Shown: in pieces, positions 17,102 to 25,547 of the stretch | Position numbering within the stretch: position 1 is the stretch's first letter | How the letters are laid out: every line of letters starts with the position of its first letter | Origin: JASHVB01 sp963780805 | GTDB taxonomy: Bacteria; Pseudomonadota; Alphaproteobacteria; Acetobacterales; Acetobacteraceae | DNA: 64,000 nucleotides | Direction: 5' to 3' | Assembly (NCBI GenBank): GCA_963780805.1 | Contig: CAWADP010000013.1 | Location: 137,322-201,321, forward strand | Program-made: the position numbers and the translations under genes | The notes under the pieces: generated by a model | Seen by the model: the letters and a program-made list of their open reading frames with translations, nothing else | Database searches by the model: none | What the model was told of the DNA's origin: nothing

Positions 17102-17198
17102 GATCAACCGCTCACAATGACAGATAAACCGGTCTCAATGACAGATCAACTGCTAGCAATACCAGACTAACCGCTCATAATCACAGATTAACCGATGG
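17094..17198 (+). repeat. 5 x 21-bp tandem array grown from the end of a palindrome
   Basis: Five 21-bp units start at 17094, 17115, 17136, 17157 and 17178, with the pattern CAATGACAGATCAACCGCT plus two variable bases. Units 1-3 are close; 4 and 5 are diverged. The first seven bases of unit 1 (CAATGAC) are the right end of the neighbouring palindrome, so the array appears to have grown out of that element. Confidence 0.9.
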
Positions 17199-17222
17199 GA
17201 TCCGAGCGTTAGGATTGCAACA

Positions 17223-18482
17223 CTACTCCCGCGCCGCCCCTTCCCGCGTCTGTGGCAGCTTCCAGCCCAGCACGCGCCCGGCGACGAAGTTCCGCAGGAC
17301 CTGGGCCGTCCCGCCGCCGATGGTGAACATGCGGGCGTCGCGCGCCATGCGCTCCATCGGGTAGGCCCGCGAATAGCCGCGCGCCCCGAACATCTGCAAT
17401 GCGTCGTTGGTGACCCGGATCGCCATCTCGGAGGCGAACACCTTCGCCTGGGCCGCCAGCAGCGGGTCCGGGAACGGGTCGGCGCTGGCCGCCGCCTGGT
17501 GGATGCCCAGCCGCGCGGCGTTCAACTGGATCGCCATGTCGGCCAGCATCCATTGCAGGCCCTGGAACTCAGCGATCGGGCGGCCAAACTGGTGGCGGTC
17601 CTTGGCGAAGGCGACGGCCGCCTCGAATGCGCCCTGAGCGATGCCGAGCGCCACCGTCGCGGCGCCGACCCGCTGGCTGTTGTAGGCGTTCATCAGCTCG
17701 GCAAAGCCGCACAGGGCGCCGGTCGGGCGGCGCAGGACCATCTCGTCGGGGATTTCCAGATCCTGGAAGATGATCTCGGTCTCCGGGATGCCGCGCAGGC
17801 CCATCGCCGGCTCGCGCCGCCCGATGACCAGGCCCTTCAGGGTCCCCTGGGGCGGCGTCCCCTGGGGCGGCGTCATCTGGGGCGGCGTCCCGTGGGGCGG
17901 CGCTCCTGCCGCCGCGTCGCGCACTGCCAGGAAGCCGCCGATGCCCTGGCCGCGGCCGTTCTCGTCGAACACGCGGGCGAAGATCAGGTGCAGGCGGGAG
18001 ACGCCGCCGCCGGTGATCCAGTGCTTCTTGCCGTTCAGCACGTAATGCCCGCCGCGGCGGTCGGCGCGGGTCGTCATCTCGGTGGCGGCGGAGCCGGCGT
18101 CCGGCTCGGTGATGCAGATCGCCGGCTTGTCGCCCGCCAGCACCAACTCGGCCGCCAGCCGGCGCTGCGGCTCGCTGCCGTAGCGCATCACCGCGGAGAT
18201 GGCCCCCATGTTGGCTTCCACCGCGATGCGGCCGGTCACGCCGCAGATGCGCGCCATCTCCTCAATGACGATGGCCGCGTCGAGGAAGCTGCCGCCGTTG
18301 CCGCCGTAGGCACGGGGAACGGTGTAGCCCATCAGCCCGGCGTCGCGCAGCGCGGCGACGTTGTCCCAGGGGTAGGATTCGGTGCGGTCCACCTCAGCCG
18401 CGCGCGGAGCGACCACGGTTTCGGCGAGGTGCCGCGCTTGCTCGCGCAGCCGCTGCTGGTCCGGCGTCAGTGTGAAATCCAT
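17223..18482 (-). CDS. acyl-CoA dehydrogenase with a repeat-expanded loop
   Basis: The 419-residue flavoprotein oxidises an acyl-CoA at the alpha-beta bond. Its parts are in order: N-terminal helices (DFTLTPDQQRLREQARHLAE), the FAD-binding ITEPDAGSAATEMTTRA and LNGKKHWITGGGVS segments, AYNSQRVGAATVALGIAQGA, DRHQFGRPIAEFQGLQWMLA and the C-terminal QMFGARGYSRAYPMERM, RDARMFTIGGGTAQV. Between GGFLAVRDAAAG and LKGLVIGRRE there is an insertion of GTPPQ-like pentapeptides encoded by four 15-bp tandem units (17842-17901). ATG 18482 is chosen because MDFTLTPDQ is the standard family start, although the frame is open further upstream. The true substrate is unknown. Confidence 0.93.
   Translation of the reverse strand: MDFTLTPDQQRLREQARHLAETVVAPRAAEVDRTESYPWDNVAALRDAGLMGYTVPRAYGGNGGSFLDAAIVIEEMARICGVTGRIAVEANMGAISAVMRYGSEPQRRLAAELVLAGDKPAICITEPDAGSAATEMTTRADRRGGHYVLNGKKHWITGGGVSRLHLIFARVFDENGRGQGIGGFLAVRDAAAGAPPHGTPPQMTPPQGTPPQGTLKGLVIGRREPAMGLRGIPETEIIFQDLEIPDEMVLRRPTGALCGFAELMNAYNSQRVGAATVALGIAQGAFEAAVAFAKDRHQFGRPIAEFQGLQWMLADMAIQLNAARLGIHQAAASADPFPDPLLAAQAKVFASEMAIRVTNDALQMFGARGYSRAYPMERMARDARMFTIGGGTAQVLRNFVAGRVLGWKLPQTREGAARE
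17842..17901 (-). repeat. 4 x 15-bp in-frame tandem repeat inside acyl-CoA dehydrogenase
   Basis: Four 15-bp units of the type GTCCCCTGGGGCGGC (plus-strand reading) start at 17842, 17857, 17872 and 17887. They keep frame and code for proline-rich PPQGT/PPQMT repeats in a surface loop. Copies 1 and 2 are identical. Confidence 0.9.
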
Positions 18483-18586
18483 GGTCGCGTCCGCCGTGTG
18501 ATGCGAACGCACATGCTGCGCCAGGGGCCGCGGCCGCGGCAAGCTGGTAACGCGGGGAGCAAGATACCCCGCGTCACCGGCGGCGG

Positions 18587-18718
18587 TCAGCCGCCGAGCG
18601 CCCCTACCATCATGCCGAACCCGGCCGCCGCGAAGGCCAGGCCGAACCCGATGGCCCGCCAGACTGCGGCGTCGCTGGCCAGTTGGCGCGCTGCCTCCTG
18701 GTGCAACGCACGAAACAT
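18587..18718 (-). CDS. possible small single-helix membrane protein
   Basis: A 43-residue frame from ATG 18718 has a charged N-terminus (MFRALHQEAARQLASDAAVW) and a C-terminal hydrophobic helix (AIGFGLAFAAAGFGMMVGAL). GGCGGG lies just upstream but is very close to the start. It sits upstream of the acyl-CoA dehydrogenase on the same strand. No homology is recognised; it may be chance. Confidence 0.3.
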   Translation of the reverse strand: MFRALHQEAARQLASDAAVWRAIGFGLAFAAAGFGMMVGALGG

Positions 18719-18979
18719 TGCCCGCCGCGAGTGCCTTGCAAAGCTGTGAGCAGGATGAACAACAGGGTAAACAAGCTGAGCTACAGTCATGAAACTTCTC
18801 CCCACCGCGCGGTCTGTGCACGGCTTCGAGCCAGCAGATGGATAGGCTGAGGTGTGCCGAAAAGCGGGTCGGCGGGCACAAGTCCTTTGCGGCGGACGCA
18901 CAACTCGCCAGGAGCTATGCAAATTCCGGGGTCGGCGAGCCGAATGCCGAATGTGACCCGCAATTCCGGCCCGGGGGGC

Positions 18980-19369
18980 TTACGGCCAGTACACCCCCCG
19001 CGCGATCGAACCCGCCAACCCCACGGCGATGCCCAGTGACAGGTCGATGGCCATAGGAAAATCCCGGTCATGCGTCTGCCGCAGGTCCGCCAGTCCCGCG
19101 TCCACGTGGTGCCTCAAGTCGCGGATCTCATCGATTAGATCGGTTCGTAAGCCGCGCGAGTCAACGCGCAGATCGAGCAAGTCGGCGCGCATCTCGCGCA
19201 ACTCGGCGCCCATCTCGCGCAACTCGGCGCGTATGTCGCACGCATCCGCGCGTAGGTCGTGCAGCACCGCGAGGGTCTGCTGCGTCAGGGCCTCCAGCGC
19301 GGCGGCGCGGCCGCTCATCTCGGTAGGGCAGTCGCCGCGCGGCCCGTCATCCATCGGCCGATCGGCCAT
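18980..19369 (-). CDS. small coiled-coil protein with C-terminal membrane helix
   Basis: The 129-residue product is dominated by a heptad-like repeat (RAELREMGAELREMRADLLD, LRVDSRGLRTDLIDEIRDLR), followed by a short hydrophobic C-terminus (AIDLSLGIAVGLAGSIARGV). The start at ATG 19369 has a good ribosome-binding site (GAGGGG, 8 nt upstream). It directly follows the ribbon-helix-helix gene on the same strand. Such coiled-coil proteins with a C-terminal helix are common accessory small proteins; no specific function can be named. Confidence 0.55.
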   Translation of the reverse strand: MADRPMDDGPRGDCPTEMSGRAAALEALTQQTLAVLHDLRADACDIRAELREMGAELREMRADLLDLRVDSRGLRTDLIDEIRDLRHHVDAGLADLRQTHDRDFPMAIDLSLGIAVGLAGSIARGVYWP

Positions 19370-19399
19370 CCGGTGCCCCTCGCCGCGAGCCTGCTGCCC

Positions 19400-19700
19400 T
19401 CACGCCGCGTTGCGTGCCGAGCGCGGCAGGCGGGAGCGGGGCAGCATGCCATGGTTCGCCGTCCCATGCCCTGCCTCGGTCGCCGCGGCGCGGAAATAGC
19501 CCAGGACGAACACCCGTACGGCACTGGTGCGGCCGCCCGAATGGCCGGCTTGCTCGACCTGCCGCACCAGCGTGCTCATGTCCTGGCTCTCGCGCTCGCA
19601 GATTTCCAGCAACGCGTCCCACAGCTCGGGCTCCAGCCGCATGCTCGGTACGGCCCCGCGCGGCGACCACATTGCGGTTGATCAGACGACTGACCGTCAC
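19400..19700 (-). CDS. ribbon-helix-helix regulator, N-terminal frame broken
   Basis: The body, open from ATG 19672 (MWSPRGAVPSMRLEPELWDA, LLEICERESQDMSTLVRQVE, RTSAVRVFVLGYFRAAATEA), matches the RHH_4-type family, in which an N-terminal beta-strand of the form RNV...GRRTSMRLEPE binds DNA. That strand is present just upstream in another frame, from GTG 19700 (VTVSRLINRNVVAARGRT). Removing one base from CCGAGC near 19646 would fuse RGRT to SMRLEPELWD. So the DNA-binding strand is probably severed from the dimerisation helices by a one-base insertion. If translated from 19672 the protein likely cannot bind DNA normally. Targets are unknown. Confidence 0.6.
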
Positions 19701-19968
19701 GGCAGCCCCCTTCCTGTGAACCAGGGAGCAGATGACCACAGTTACATTAAGAGAAGGTTGTCAGGGAGGCGCTGCCTTCCACACCATTGCAACCATAGGC
19801 GATTTTTTTTTGCCAAGCCCGTGGGGGAGGGGCCGAAATCAACTTACTCTCCGCTGGCCGCTCGCCCGGCAACGCCTCGTTGGCGGAATCGCATTCCTGC
19901 CGGGCAGCGTGACGTCACATCCATCCCGCGCTAACCTCCCGGTCATAATTTCAGTCGGACCACGCAGT

Positions 19969-20922
19969 ATGGACGGCTCGATGGGAGGAGGATCCGCGGC
20001 GGCACGCCCCGGGACCGTACCGGCGATGCCTCGCGCGCGCCCGGCAGCCCGGCGGCCAGCCGCGTGGTTCGACCGCCAGTTCGCTCGCCTCGCGGTGCTG
20101 CCCACCACCGTGCTCATGCTGCTGGTGTTCGGCGTCCCCCTGCTGTTCTCGCTGTATCTCAGCTTCGAGGGCTGGTCACCGGACCAATCCCTGTTCTCTG
20201 GCCGCTTCACCGGCATGGACAATTACCAGGACCTGCTGACCGATCCCGCCTTCGTCGGCAGCCTGGGCATCACCTTCGCGTACACCGCTGCCGCCGTCGC
20301 CGCCGAGCTGGCCGTCGGTCTCGGCATTGCGCTGCTGCTGAACATCGACCTGCCCTGCATCAACCTGTTCCGCACCGCGCTGATCATCCCGATGATGATC
20401 ACGCCGGTGGTCGCCGCCTTCTGCTGGAAGCTCTTGCTCGACCCCGACCATGGCATCATCGACTACCTGATCGGCAGCCACATCATCTGGCTGGGCCGGC
20501 CGGACACGGCACTGGTGTCGGTGGCCGTGGTGAGCCTGTGGCAGAACGCCCCCTATGTCGCGGTGCTCCTGCTGGCCGGGCTGCGTTCGCTGCCCAGCGA
20601 GCCGATCGAGGCCGCCGCCATCGACGGCGCCAGCCGGCTGCAGGTGTTCTGGCACATCACGCTGCCGCTGCTGCGCCCCTACATCGTGGTGGCACTGCTG
20701 CTGCGCACGATCTTCGAGTTCCGCGCCTTCGACAACATCTACGTCCTGACCAGCGGCGGTCCGGCGGACGCGACGATGGTGCTGTCGATGTTCACCTATC
20801 TGGCGTCATTTGTTCGCTTCGACCTGAGCCTCGGCGCCGCAGCGTCCTGGACGATGTTGCTGATGTCGATGGCGCTGTGCGGCTTATTCATCGCCGTGAT
20901 CCGCCGGAGGGAGGTACTGTGA
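19969..20922 (+). CDS. sugar ABC transporter permease, MalF/UgpA type
   Basis: The roughly 317-residue protein has six membrane helices (first: LAVLPTTVLMLLVFGVPLLF) and the binding-protein-dependent permease EAA loop (EAAAIDGASRLQVFWHITLP). It belongs to the carbohydrate-uptake CUT1 class and forms the membrane pore with the second permease at 21077. ATG 19969 and 19981 are both possible starts. The operon order is permease, permease, binding protein; no ATPase gene is adjacent, so a shared ATPase encoded elsewhere must energise it. A palindromic element lies between the two permease genes. Confidence 0.92.
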   Translation: MDGSMGGGSAAARPGTVPAMPRARPAARRPAAWFDRQFARLAVLPTTVLMLLVFGVPLLFSLYLSFEGWSPDQSLFSGRFTGMDNYQDLLTDPAFVGSLGITFAYTAAAVAAELAVGLGIALLLNIDLPCINLFRTALIIPMMITPVVAAFCWKLLLDPDHGIIDYLIGSHIIWLGRPDTALVSVAVVSLWQNAPYVAVLLLAGLRSLPSEPIEAAAIDGASRLQVFWHITLPLLRPYIVVALLLRTIFEFRAFDNIYVLTSGGPADATMVLSMFTYLASFVRFDLSLGAAASWTMLLMSMALCGLFIAVIRRREVL

Positions 20923-20967
20923 TACCGGGGCGGGACGCAGCGAGAAGTCGGATGGAGACGATGGAGG

Positions 20968-21066
20968 CCAGGACACCCCCGCCCCTTGAGGGATGGGGGG
21001 AGGGGTGCGTACCAACGCAGCCATCGTTTGGACGCACCCCTCCCCCCATCCCGCAAGGGGAGCGGG
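20968..21066. repeat. palindromic element with CCCCTCCCC-type arms
   Basis: The inverted arms (left CCGCCCCTTGAGGGATGG ..., right ... CCCCATCCCGCAAGGGGAG) flank a core GTGCGTACC ... GGACGCAC. It sits between two genes of the same operon, where it may act as an RNA hairpin affecting the ratio of the two permeases. The arms resemble those at 26012-26258, 43793-43995 and 57234-57343. Confidence 0.8.
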
Positions 21067-21076
21067 TGTTCAATAC

Positions 21077-21937
21077 ATGACCATGACCGGCATCCCCCGC
21101 GTCGGATCGCGCCGCAGCCGGCTGGTGTTCGCAGCCTCGGTCTATGCGGCGCTCATCGCGCTGACCGTCGTGTTTCTGTTTCCGCTGGTCTGGATCATCG
21201 GCCTGTCGCTGAAGACGCGCCTGCAGATCTTCGCCATGCCGCCGGTGTTGATCTGGTGGCCGACCTTGCAGAACTATGCCGCCACCCTCGGCAATGGCGA
21301 TTTCATGATCGCGTTCTGGAACAGTCTGGTGGTCGCCACCGGCGCCGTGGTGCTGTCGCTGTGCGTCGGAGTGCCCGCGGCCTATGCCATCGCGCGCTTC
21401 CCATTCCGTGGCCGCTCGCTGCTGTTCTTTGGCCTGCTGGCGATGCGCATGCTGCCGCCGATCGCCGTATTGGTGCCGATGTACATCCTGTTCAGCAAGA
21501 TCGGCCTGACCACCACGAGGTTCTCCGTCGTGCTCGCCTACACCACGTTCAGCCTGCCGCTGGTGGTATGGATCATGCGCGGCTTCTTCGAGGACCTCCC
21601 GCGCGAACTGGAAGAAAGCGCCTGGGTGGACGGCGCCTCGCACGCCGCCGCGTTCCGGCACGTGGTGCTGCCGCTGATCCGCCCCGGCCTGGTCGCCGTC
21701 TGTATCCTGTGCCTTCAGCTCGCCTGGAACGACTTTCTGTTCGCCGCCGTGCTGACCGACAACGCGACGCGCACGCTGCCGGTGCTGATGGCGGCGTTCT
21801 CCGGCGGCGACACCGGCGTGGACTGGGGCGGGATGACGGCATCCGGCGTGCTGGTGATCCTGCCGGTGATCATCTTCTCGTTCGCCGCGCAGCGCCATCT
21901 GGTCGCCGGCCTGTCATCCGGGGCGGTGAAGGGCTGA
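21077..21937 (+). CDS. sugar ABC transporter permease, MalG/UgpE type
   Basis: The 286-residue protein has six helices (starting VYAALIALTVVFLFPLVWII) and the EAA loop ELEESAWVDGASHAAAFRHV followed by VLPLIRPG. The MRMLPPIAVLVPMYILF helix is typical of MalG-like CUT1 permeases. ATG 21077 is chosen as the first methionine after the palindromic element; the frame is open earlier but there it encodes only the repeat. It pairs with the permease at 19969 and the binding protein at 22031. Confidence 0.93.
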   Translation: MTMTGIPRVGSRRSRLVFAASVYAALIALTVVFLFPLVWIIGLSLKTRLQIFAMPPVLIWWPTLQNYAATLGNGDFMIAFWNSLVVATGAVVLSLCVGVPAAYAIARFPFRGRSLLFFGLLAMRMLPPIAVLVPMYILFSKIGLTTTRFSVVLAYTTFSLPLVVWIMRGFFEDLPRELEESAWVDGASHAAAFRHVVLPLIRPGLVAVCILCLQLAWNDFLFAAVLTDNATRTLPVLMAAFSGGDTGVDWGGMTASGVLVILPVIIFSFAAQRHLVAGLSSGAVKG

Positions 21938-21960
21938 AACGGGCGGCGCCGCCCCAACAA

Positions 21961-22002
21961 CGCCCAAACAACAACGCCCAAACAACAACGCCCAAACAAC
22001 AA
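21961..22002 (+). repeat. 3 x 14-bp tandem repeat between permease and binding-protein genes
   Basis: Three perfect copies of CGCCCAAACAACAA start at 21961, 21975 and 21989, in the 93-bp gap between the second permease and the solute-binding protein. This is an A/C-rich, probably unstructured leader to the binding-protein gene, which is usually the most strongly expressed member. Confidence 0.92.
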
Positions 22003-22030
22003 TGCTGCAAACCAAAGGGGAAACGCACCA

Positions 22031-23332
22031 ATGGCCGCACTGAACAGACGGCGCCTGCTGCGGGGATCGCTCGCCGCCGGCGGCATGCTGGCCGCGCCGC
22101 AGATCATGGCGCAGAGCAAACCCGAGAAGCTGGTCTATGTCGGCGACAATGGCCCGTGGCACTGGACCATGGTGGAGGAGGTCGCGCCGGAATTTCAAAG
22201 CCAGACCGGCATCCGGATCGATTTTACTCTCCTGCCGGTCGACCCCTGGCGCGCCCGTTTGCGCGCCGAACTGGGCGCCGGCAGTGGCGGTATCGACATC
22301 GTGCAGTGGTCGGTCGGCATGGGTGGCTGGATCGCCCCACACATGGAAGACCACGCAATGGTGGTGCAGCAGATCACCGCGAAGCACCCCGATTTCGATT
22401 GGGACGACTTCCTCGCCGGCACCAAGAAGGCCGCGAGCTATGAAGGCAAGCTGGTGGGCATTCCCTACCGCATCACCACTGGCATCCTGCACTACCAGAA
22501 GGCACTGATGCAGAACGCGGGCTTCGCCAACCCGCCGGGCACCTGGCCCGAGTTCCTGAAGGCGGCGATCGCGCTGAACACGCCGCCGTCGCGCTACGGC
22601 TTCGGCATCTTCGGCCGCCAGGGCGCGGCGATCTTCGTCGGCTTCGTGCCGTGGCTCTATTCCAACGGCGGCCGGCTGGTCGACTTCAAGACCGGCGAGA
22701 TCTTCATCAACGATGCCAAGGGCGTGGAGTCGCTGCAGTTCTATGCCGACCTCGCGACCAAGTACAAGGTGGTGCCACCGGAATCGATGACCTGGGAGTT
22801 CGACGAGATCGTCGCCGGCGGCCAGGCCGACCGCTATGCCATGGTGCAGATGTTCGCGCCCTACGGCACGCTGATCAACGATCCGAAACTGTCGAAGACC
22901 GGCGGGAAATGGGCGTGGACCACGGTGCCCGGACCGCAATCGCCGGAGCAAGGCCGCACCTGGATCGACGGCCACAACATCGCGGTGCCGAAATACACCA
23001 AGAACAAGGAGTGGGCGGCAGAGTTCATCGCCCTGGTGTGCAGCAAGAAGTGGCAGAAGCGCGCGATGATCCGCGGCAACGCGCCGCCGCGCAATTCCGT
23101 GCTGACCGATCCGGAGATGGTGGCGAAGATCGGCTGGCCTCCGGTCGCCGCGAAGGCGATCGAGACCGGCTTTCCCACTCCTGCCTATCCGGTATGGGAC
23201 ACGTTGGAGATCCAATTGCGCTCCGGGCTGTCGCAGGCATTGCTGGGCCAGAAGAATGCCAAGGATGCGCTGGATGGGGTGGCGGCCGACTGGCGGCGCA
23301 GCCTGCGGCGCGCGGGTATCGGCAAGGGATGA
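22031..23332 (+). CDS. extracellular sugar-binding protein of ABC importer
   Basis: The 433-residue protein is a family 1 extracellular solute-binding protein. The N-terminus is a twin-arginine signal (NRRRLLRGSLAAGGMLAAP ... MAQS). The mature part has the typical CUT1 lobes: VEEVAPEFQSQTGIRIDFTL, GIPYRITTGILHYQKALMQN, PPGTWPEFLKAA, and the late DGHNIAVPKYTKNKEWAAEF. It delivers the ligand to the two permeases just upstream. The ligand cannot be specified; carbohydrate or glycerol-phosphate-like is inferred from the family. ATG 22031 directly starts the signal peptide. Confidence 0.92.
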   Translation: MAALNRRRLLRGSLAAGGMLAAPQIMAQSKPEKLVYVGDNGPWHWTMVEEVAPEFQSQTGIRIDFTLLPVDPWRARLRAELGAGSGGIDIVQWSVGMGGWIAPHMEDHAMVVQQITAKHPDFDWDDFLAGTKKAASYEGKLVGIPYRITTGILHYQKALMQNAGFANPPGTWPEFLKAAIALNTPPSRYGFGIFGRQGAAIFVGFVPWLYSNGGRLVDFKTGEIFINDAKGVESLQFYADLATKYKVVPPESMTWEFDEIVAGGQADRYAMVQMFAPYGTLINDPKLSKTGGKWAWTTVPGPQSPEQGRTWIDGHNIAVPKYTKNKEWAAEFIALVCSKKWQKRAMIRGNAPPRNSVLTDPEMVAKIGWPPVAAKAIETGFPTPAYPVWDTLEIQLRSGLSQALLGQKNAKDALDGVAADWRRSLRRAGIGKG

Positions 23333-23585
23333 CAATCGACCAATCCGCCAGTCGGCCGGACCGGTGTCGCCGCGAGATTACGCCGACCGGCCCGCGCTAA
23401 CACCCGCACCGCTCCATGCACTGGCGACGCCGGTGTCATGCGCCGCACGTCCCAGGCTCGGCCAGCCGCGCCGCCTTCCGCGCGGCCTGACCCGGCCGGC
23501 ATGATCGCCGGCACGCGCCCGCACACCTTTCGTCAACCATTCCCCGTCATCCTGGCGCCGCGCACCACCAGCGGGCACCGCCAGA

Positions 23586-25547
23586 ATGGCCATCGCACCC
23601 GAGACCCTGATCGCCGACCGCTACGCCGTCCTGCTTGCCCAGCCCCTGCCGGAAGCCGGCGGCGGCCTGCCCTGCTTCGCCGCCAAGGACCGCCAGACCG
23701 GCGACACCTCCCTGATCGCCATCCAGGTCCGCCGCAACGCCCCGGCGCGCGCCCGCCCGCTACAAATCCTGGCCCATCCAATCGACAACCTGCTCGGCCC
23801 GCTCGGCCACGGTCCTGCGCCCGCCCAACGCGGCGAAGCCGGCTATTTCGTCATCTGTCCCGCGCCGCCAGGTCCGCCGCTCGCCGGCCGGCTGCGTCCC
23901 TGGACCGAGGCCGCGCTGATCGCCTTCGCCCTCCGCCCCATCGCGCTGGCGCTGGAGAAACTCGCCGGCCACAACCTGACCCACCGTGCCATCCGCCTGA
24001 ACAACGTCTTCGAGGGCCAGCGCGGCCAGCCTTTGGTGCTCGGCGCCGCCTGGGCCGCCCCCGCCGCCATGCACCAGCCCGCCCTGTTCGAGGCGCCCTA
24101 CAGCGCCATGTGCCATCCCGCCGGCCGTGGCGACGGGACGATCGCCGACGACGTCTATGCCCTGGGCGTGCTGCTGCTCACCCTCGCCCTCGGCCGCCCG
24201 CCGATGGTGGAGCAAGACGACGCGGCGGTGCTGCGCCGCAAGCTGGAACTCGGCAGCCACGGCGCGCTGGTCGGGGAGGAGCGCCTGCCGCCGATGATCG
24301 CCGATCTGCTGCGCGGCATGCTGGCCGAGGACCCCGAGCATCGTCCGTCCCCGGCACTGTTGCTCGATCCTGGCGTCGCACGGTCTCGCCGCGTCGCCGC
24401 CCGCCCGCCGCGCCGCGCACAACGGGCCCTGCCGGTCGGCAACGCCGCGGTATGGGACGCGCGCAGCCTGGCCCATGCCCTGAACGCCGAGCCGGACCAA
24501 GGCATCGGCGCACTGCGGTCCGGCGGCGCGGTACAGTGGCTTCGGCGCGGCGTCGGCGACGCAGCGCTGGCAACGCACGTGGACGAGGTGGTCCGCCAGC
24601 GCCTGTCCGACCCGGGTGGCGGCGAAAGCCGCGGTGACACCATGATGCTGATGGGCGCGGTGGCGGTGATCGATCCACTGGCGCCGCTGTGCTGGCGCGG
24701 TGTTGCGCTGTGGCCCGACGGGCTGGGAGCCTTGCTCGCCGCCGCGCCCGGCGACCCGGCGCTGGCCGGCAGCCTGGAGGACCTGATCTCCGTCGAGGCT
24801 GCCGCGAGCTGGGCCAGCCTGCGGCCCGAGCGCTGCGACCTGCCAATGCTGCGGCTGGAGGCGCGGCAGAACCGGGCCTGGCTGGCCACGCGCGGCCTCG
24901 CCGGGGGCCTGCCGCGCCTGACCTACCTGTTGAATGCACTGCTGCCTTGCGCCGCCCCGCTGCTGGCGGATCGCTGGGTGGCGCGGCTGGCCGACCTGCC
25001 CGCGGCGCTCGAGGCGGCCATCCCCGCCAATCCCAAAGCCGCGCCGCTGGAGGCCCATCTGGCGGCGTTCGTCGCCGCCCGCGGCGACAGTCGGCTGGAG
25101 ACGGAGACCAACGCCCTGACCGGCACCGGGCAGGATCCGATGACCCTGGCGGGACTGCGGCTGCTGACGGAGCTGCAGGTGCGCTATCACCCGCGCCCAC
25201 TGCCTGCGCTGGCCGGCTGGGTCGCCGGCGAGGCAGGGCCGATGGTCGCGCTGTGGGCCAACCGCACGCGCCGGCGCGAGCTGACGGGGCAAATGAAGGC
25301 TCTCGGCTCCGCGGGACAGTTGCTGCCGATGCTGGCTCTGCTGGAGGACCCTCCGGGCCGCGCGGTCGATGCCGCCGGCGCCCACGTGGCGGCCGCCGAA
25401 TTGAACCGGGTCGAGGCCGAATTGCAGGCGATTGCCGCCGGCTCCGCCGAACGCCGCGGCACCGCGGCGCGGATTGGCCAGGAGATCGCCGCCGGTGTCG
25501 GCTTGCTGGCGCTGGCAGCGATGCTGGCGCTGGCGGTGTTGGGCTGA
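23586..25547 (+). CDS. membrane-anchored protein pseudokinase
   Basis: The first roughly 270 residues have the layout of a Ser/Thr protein kinase: an N-lobe (LIADRYAVLLAQPLPEAGGG, TSLIAIQVRRN), a catalytic-loop equivalent (LTHRAIRLNNVFEG), a helix-F equivalent (IADDVYALGVLLLTLALGRP) and the terminal RPSPALLLD. The key residues are changed: the VAIK lysine is Q (IAIQV), HRD is HRA, and no DFG is seen (LVLGAAWAAPA). So catalysis is unlikely. About 350 further residues form an unrecognised region, ending in a C-terminal hydrophobic anchor (GVGLLALAAMLALAVLG). The stop overlaps the next gene's start (TGATG at 25545-25549), so the two are co-translated. Confidence 0.75.
   Translation: MAIAPETLIADRYAVLLAQPLPEAGGGLPCFAAKDRQTGDTSLIAIQVRRNAPARARPLQILAHPIDNLLGPLGHGPAPAQRGEAGYFVICPAPPGPPLAGRLRPWTEAALIAFALRPIALALEKLAGHNLTHRAIRLNNVFEGQRGQPLVLGAAWAAPAAMHQPALFEAPYSAMCHPAGRGDGTIADDVYALGVLLLTLALGRPPMVEQDDAAVLRRKLELGSHGALVGEERLPPMIADLLRGMLAEDPEHRPSPALLLDPGVARSRRVAARPPRRAQRALPVGNAAVWDARSLAHALNAEPDQGIGALRSGGAVQWLRRGVGDAALATHVDEVVRQRLSDPGGGESRGDTMMLMGAVAVIDPLAPLCWRGVALWPDGLGALLAAAPGDPALAGSLEDLISVEAAASWASLRPERCDLPMLRLEARQNRAWLATRGLAGGLPRLTYLLNALLPCAAPLLADRWVARLADLPAALEAAIPANPKAAPLEAHLAAFVAARGDSRLETETNALTGTGQDPMTLAGLRLLTELQVRYHPRPLPALAGWVAGEAGPMVALWANRTRRRELTGQMKALGSAGQLLPMLALLEDPPGRAVDAAGAHVAAAELNRVEAELQAIAAGSAERRGTAARIGQEIAAGVGLLALAAMLALAVLG

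Noticed and set aside
17094..17198. Possible replication-origin iterons (21-bp repeats)
   Set aside because: Right period for iterons, but no rep gene, AT-rich region or DnaA boxes; the units derive from the palindrome end.
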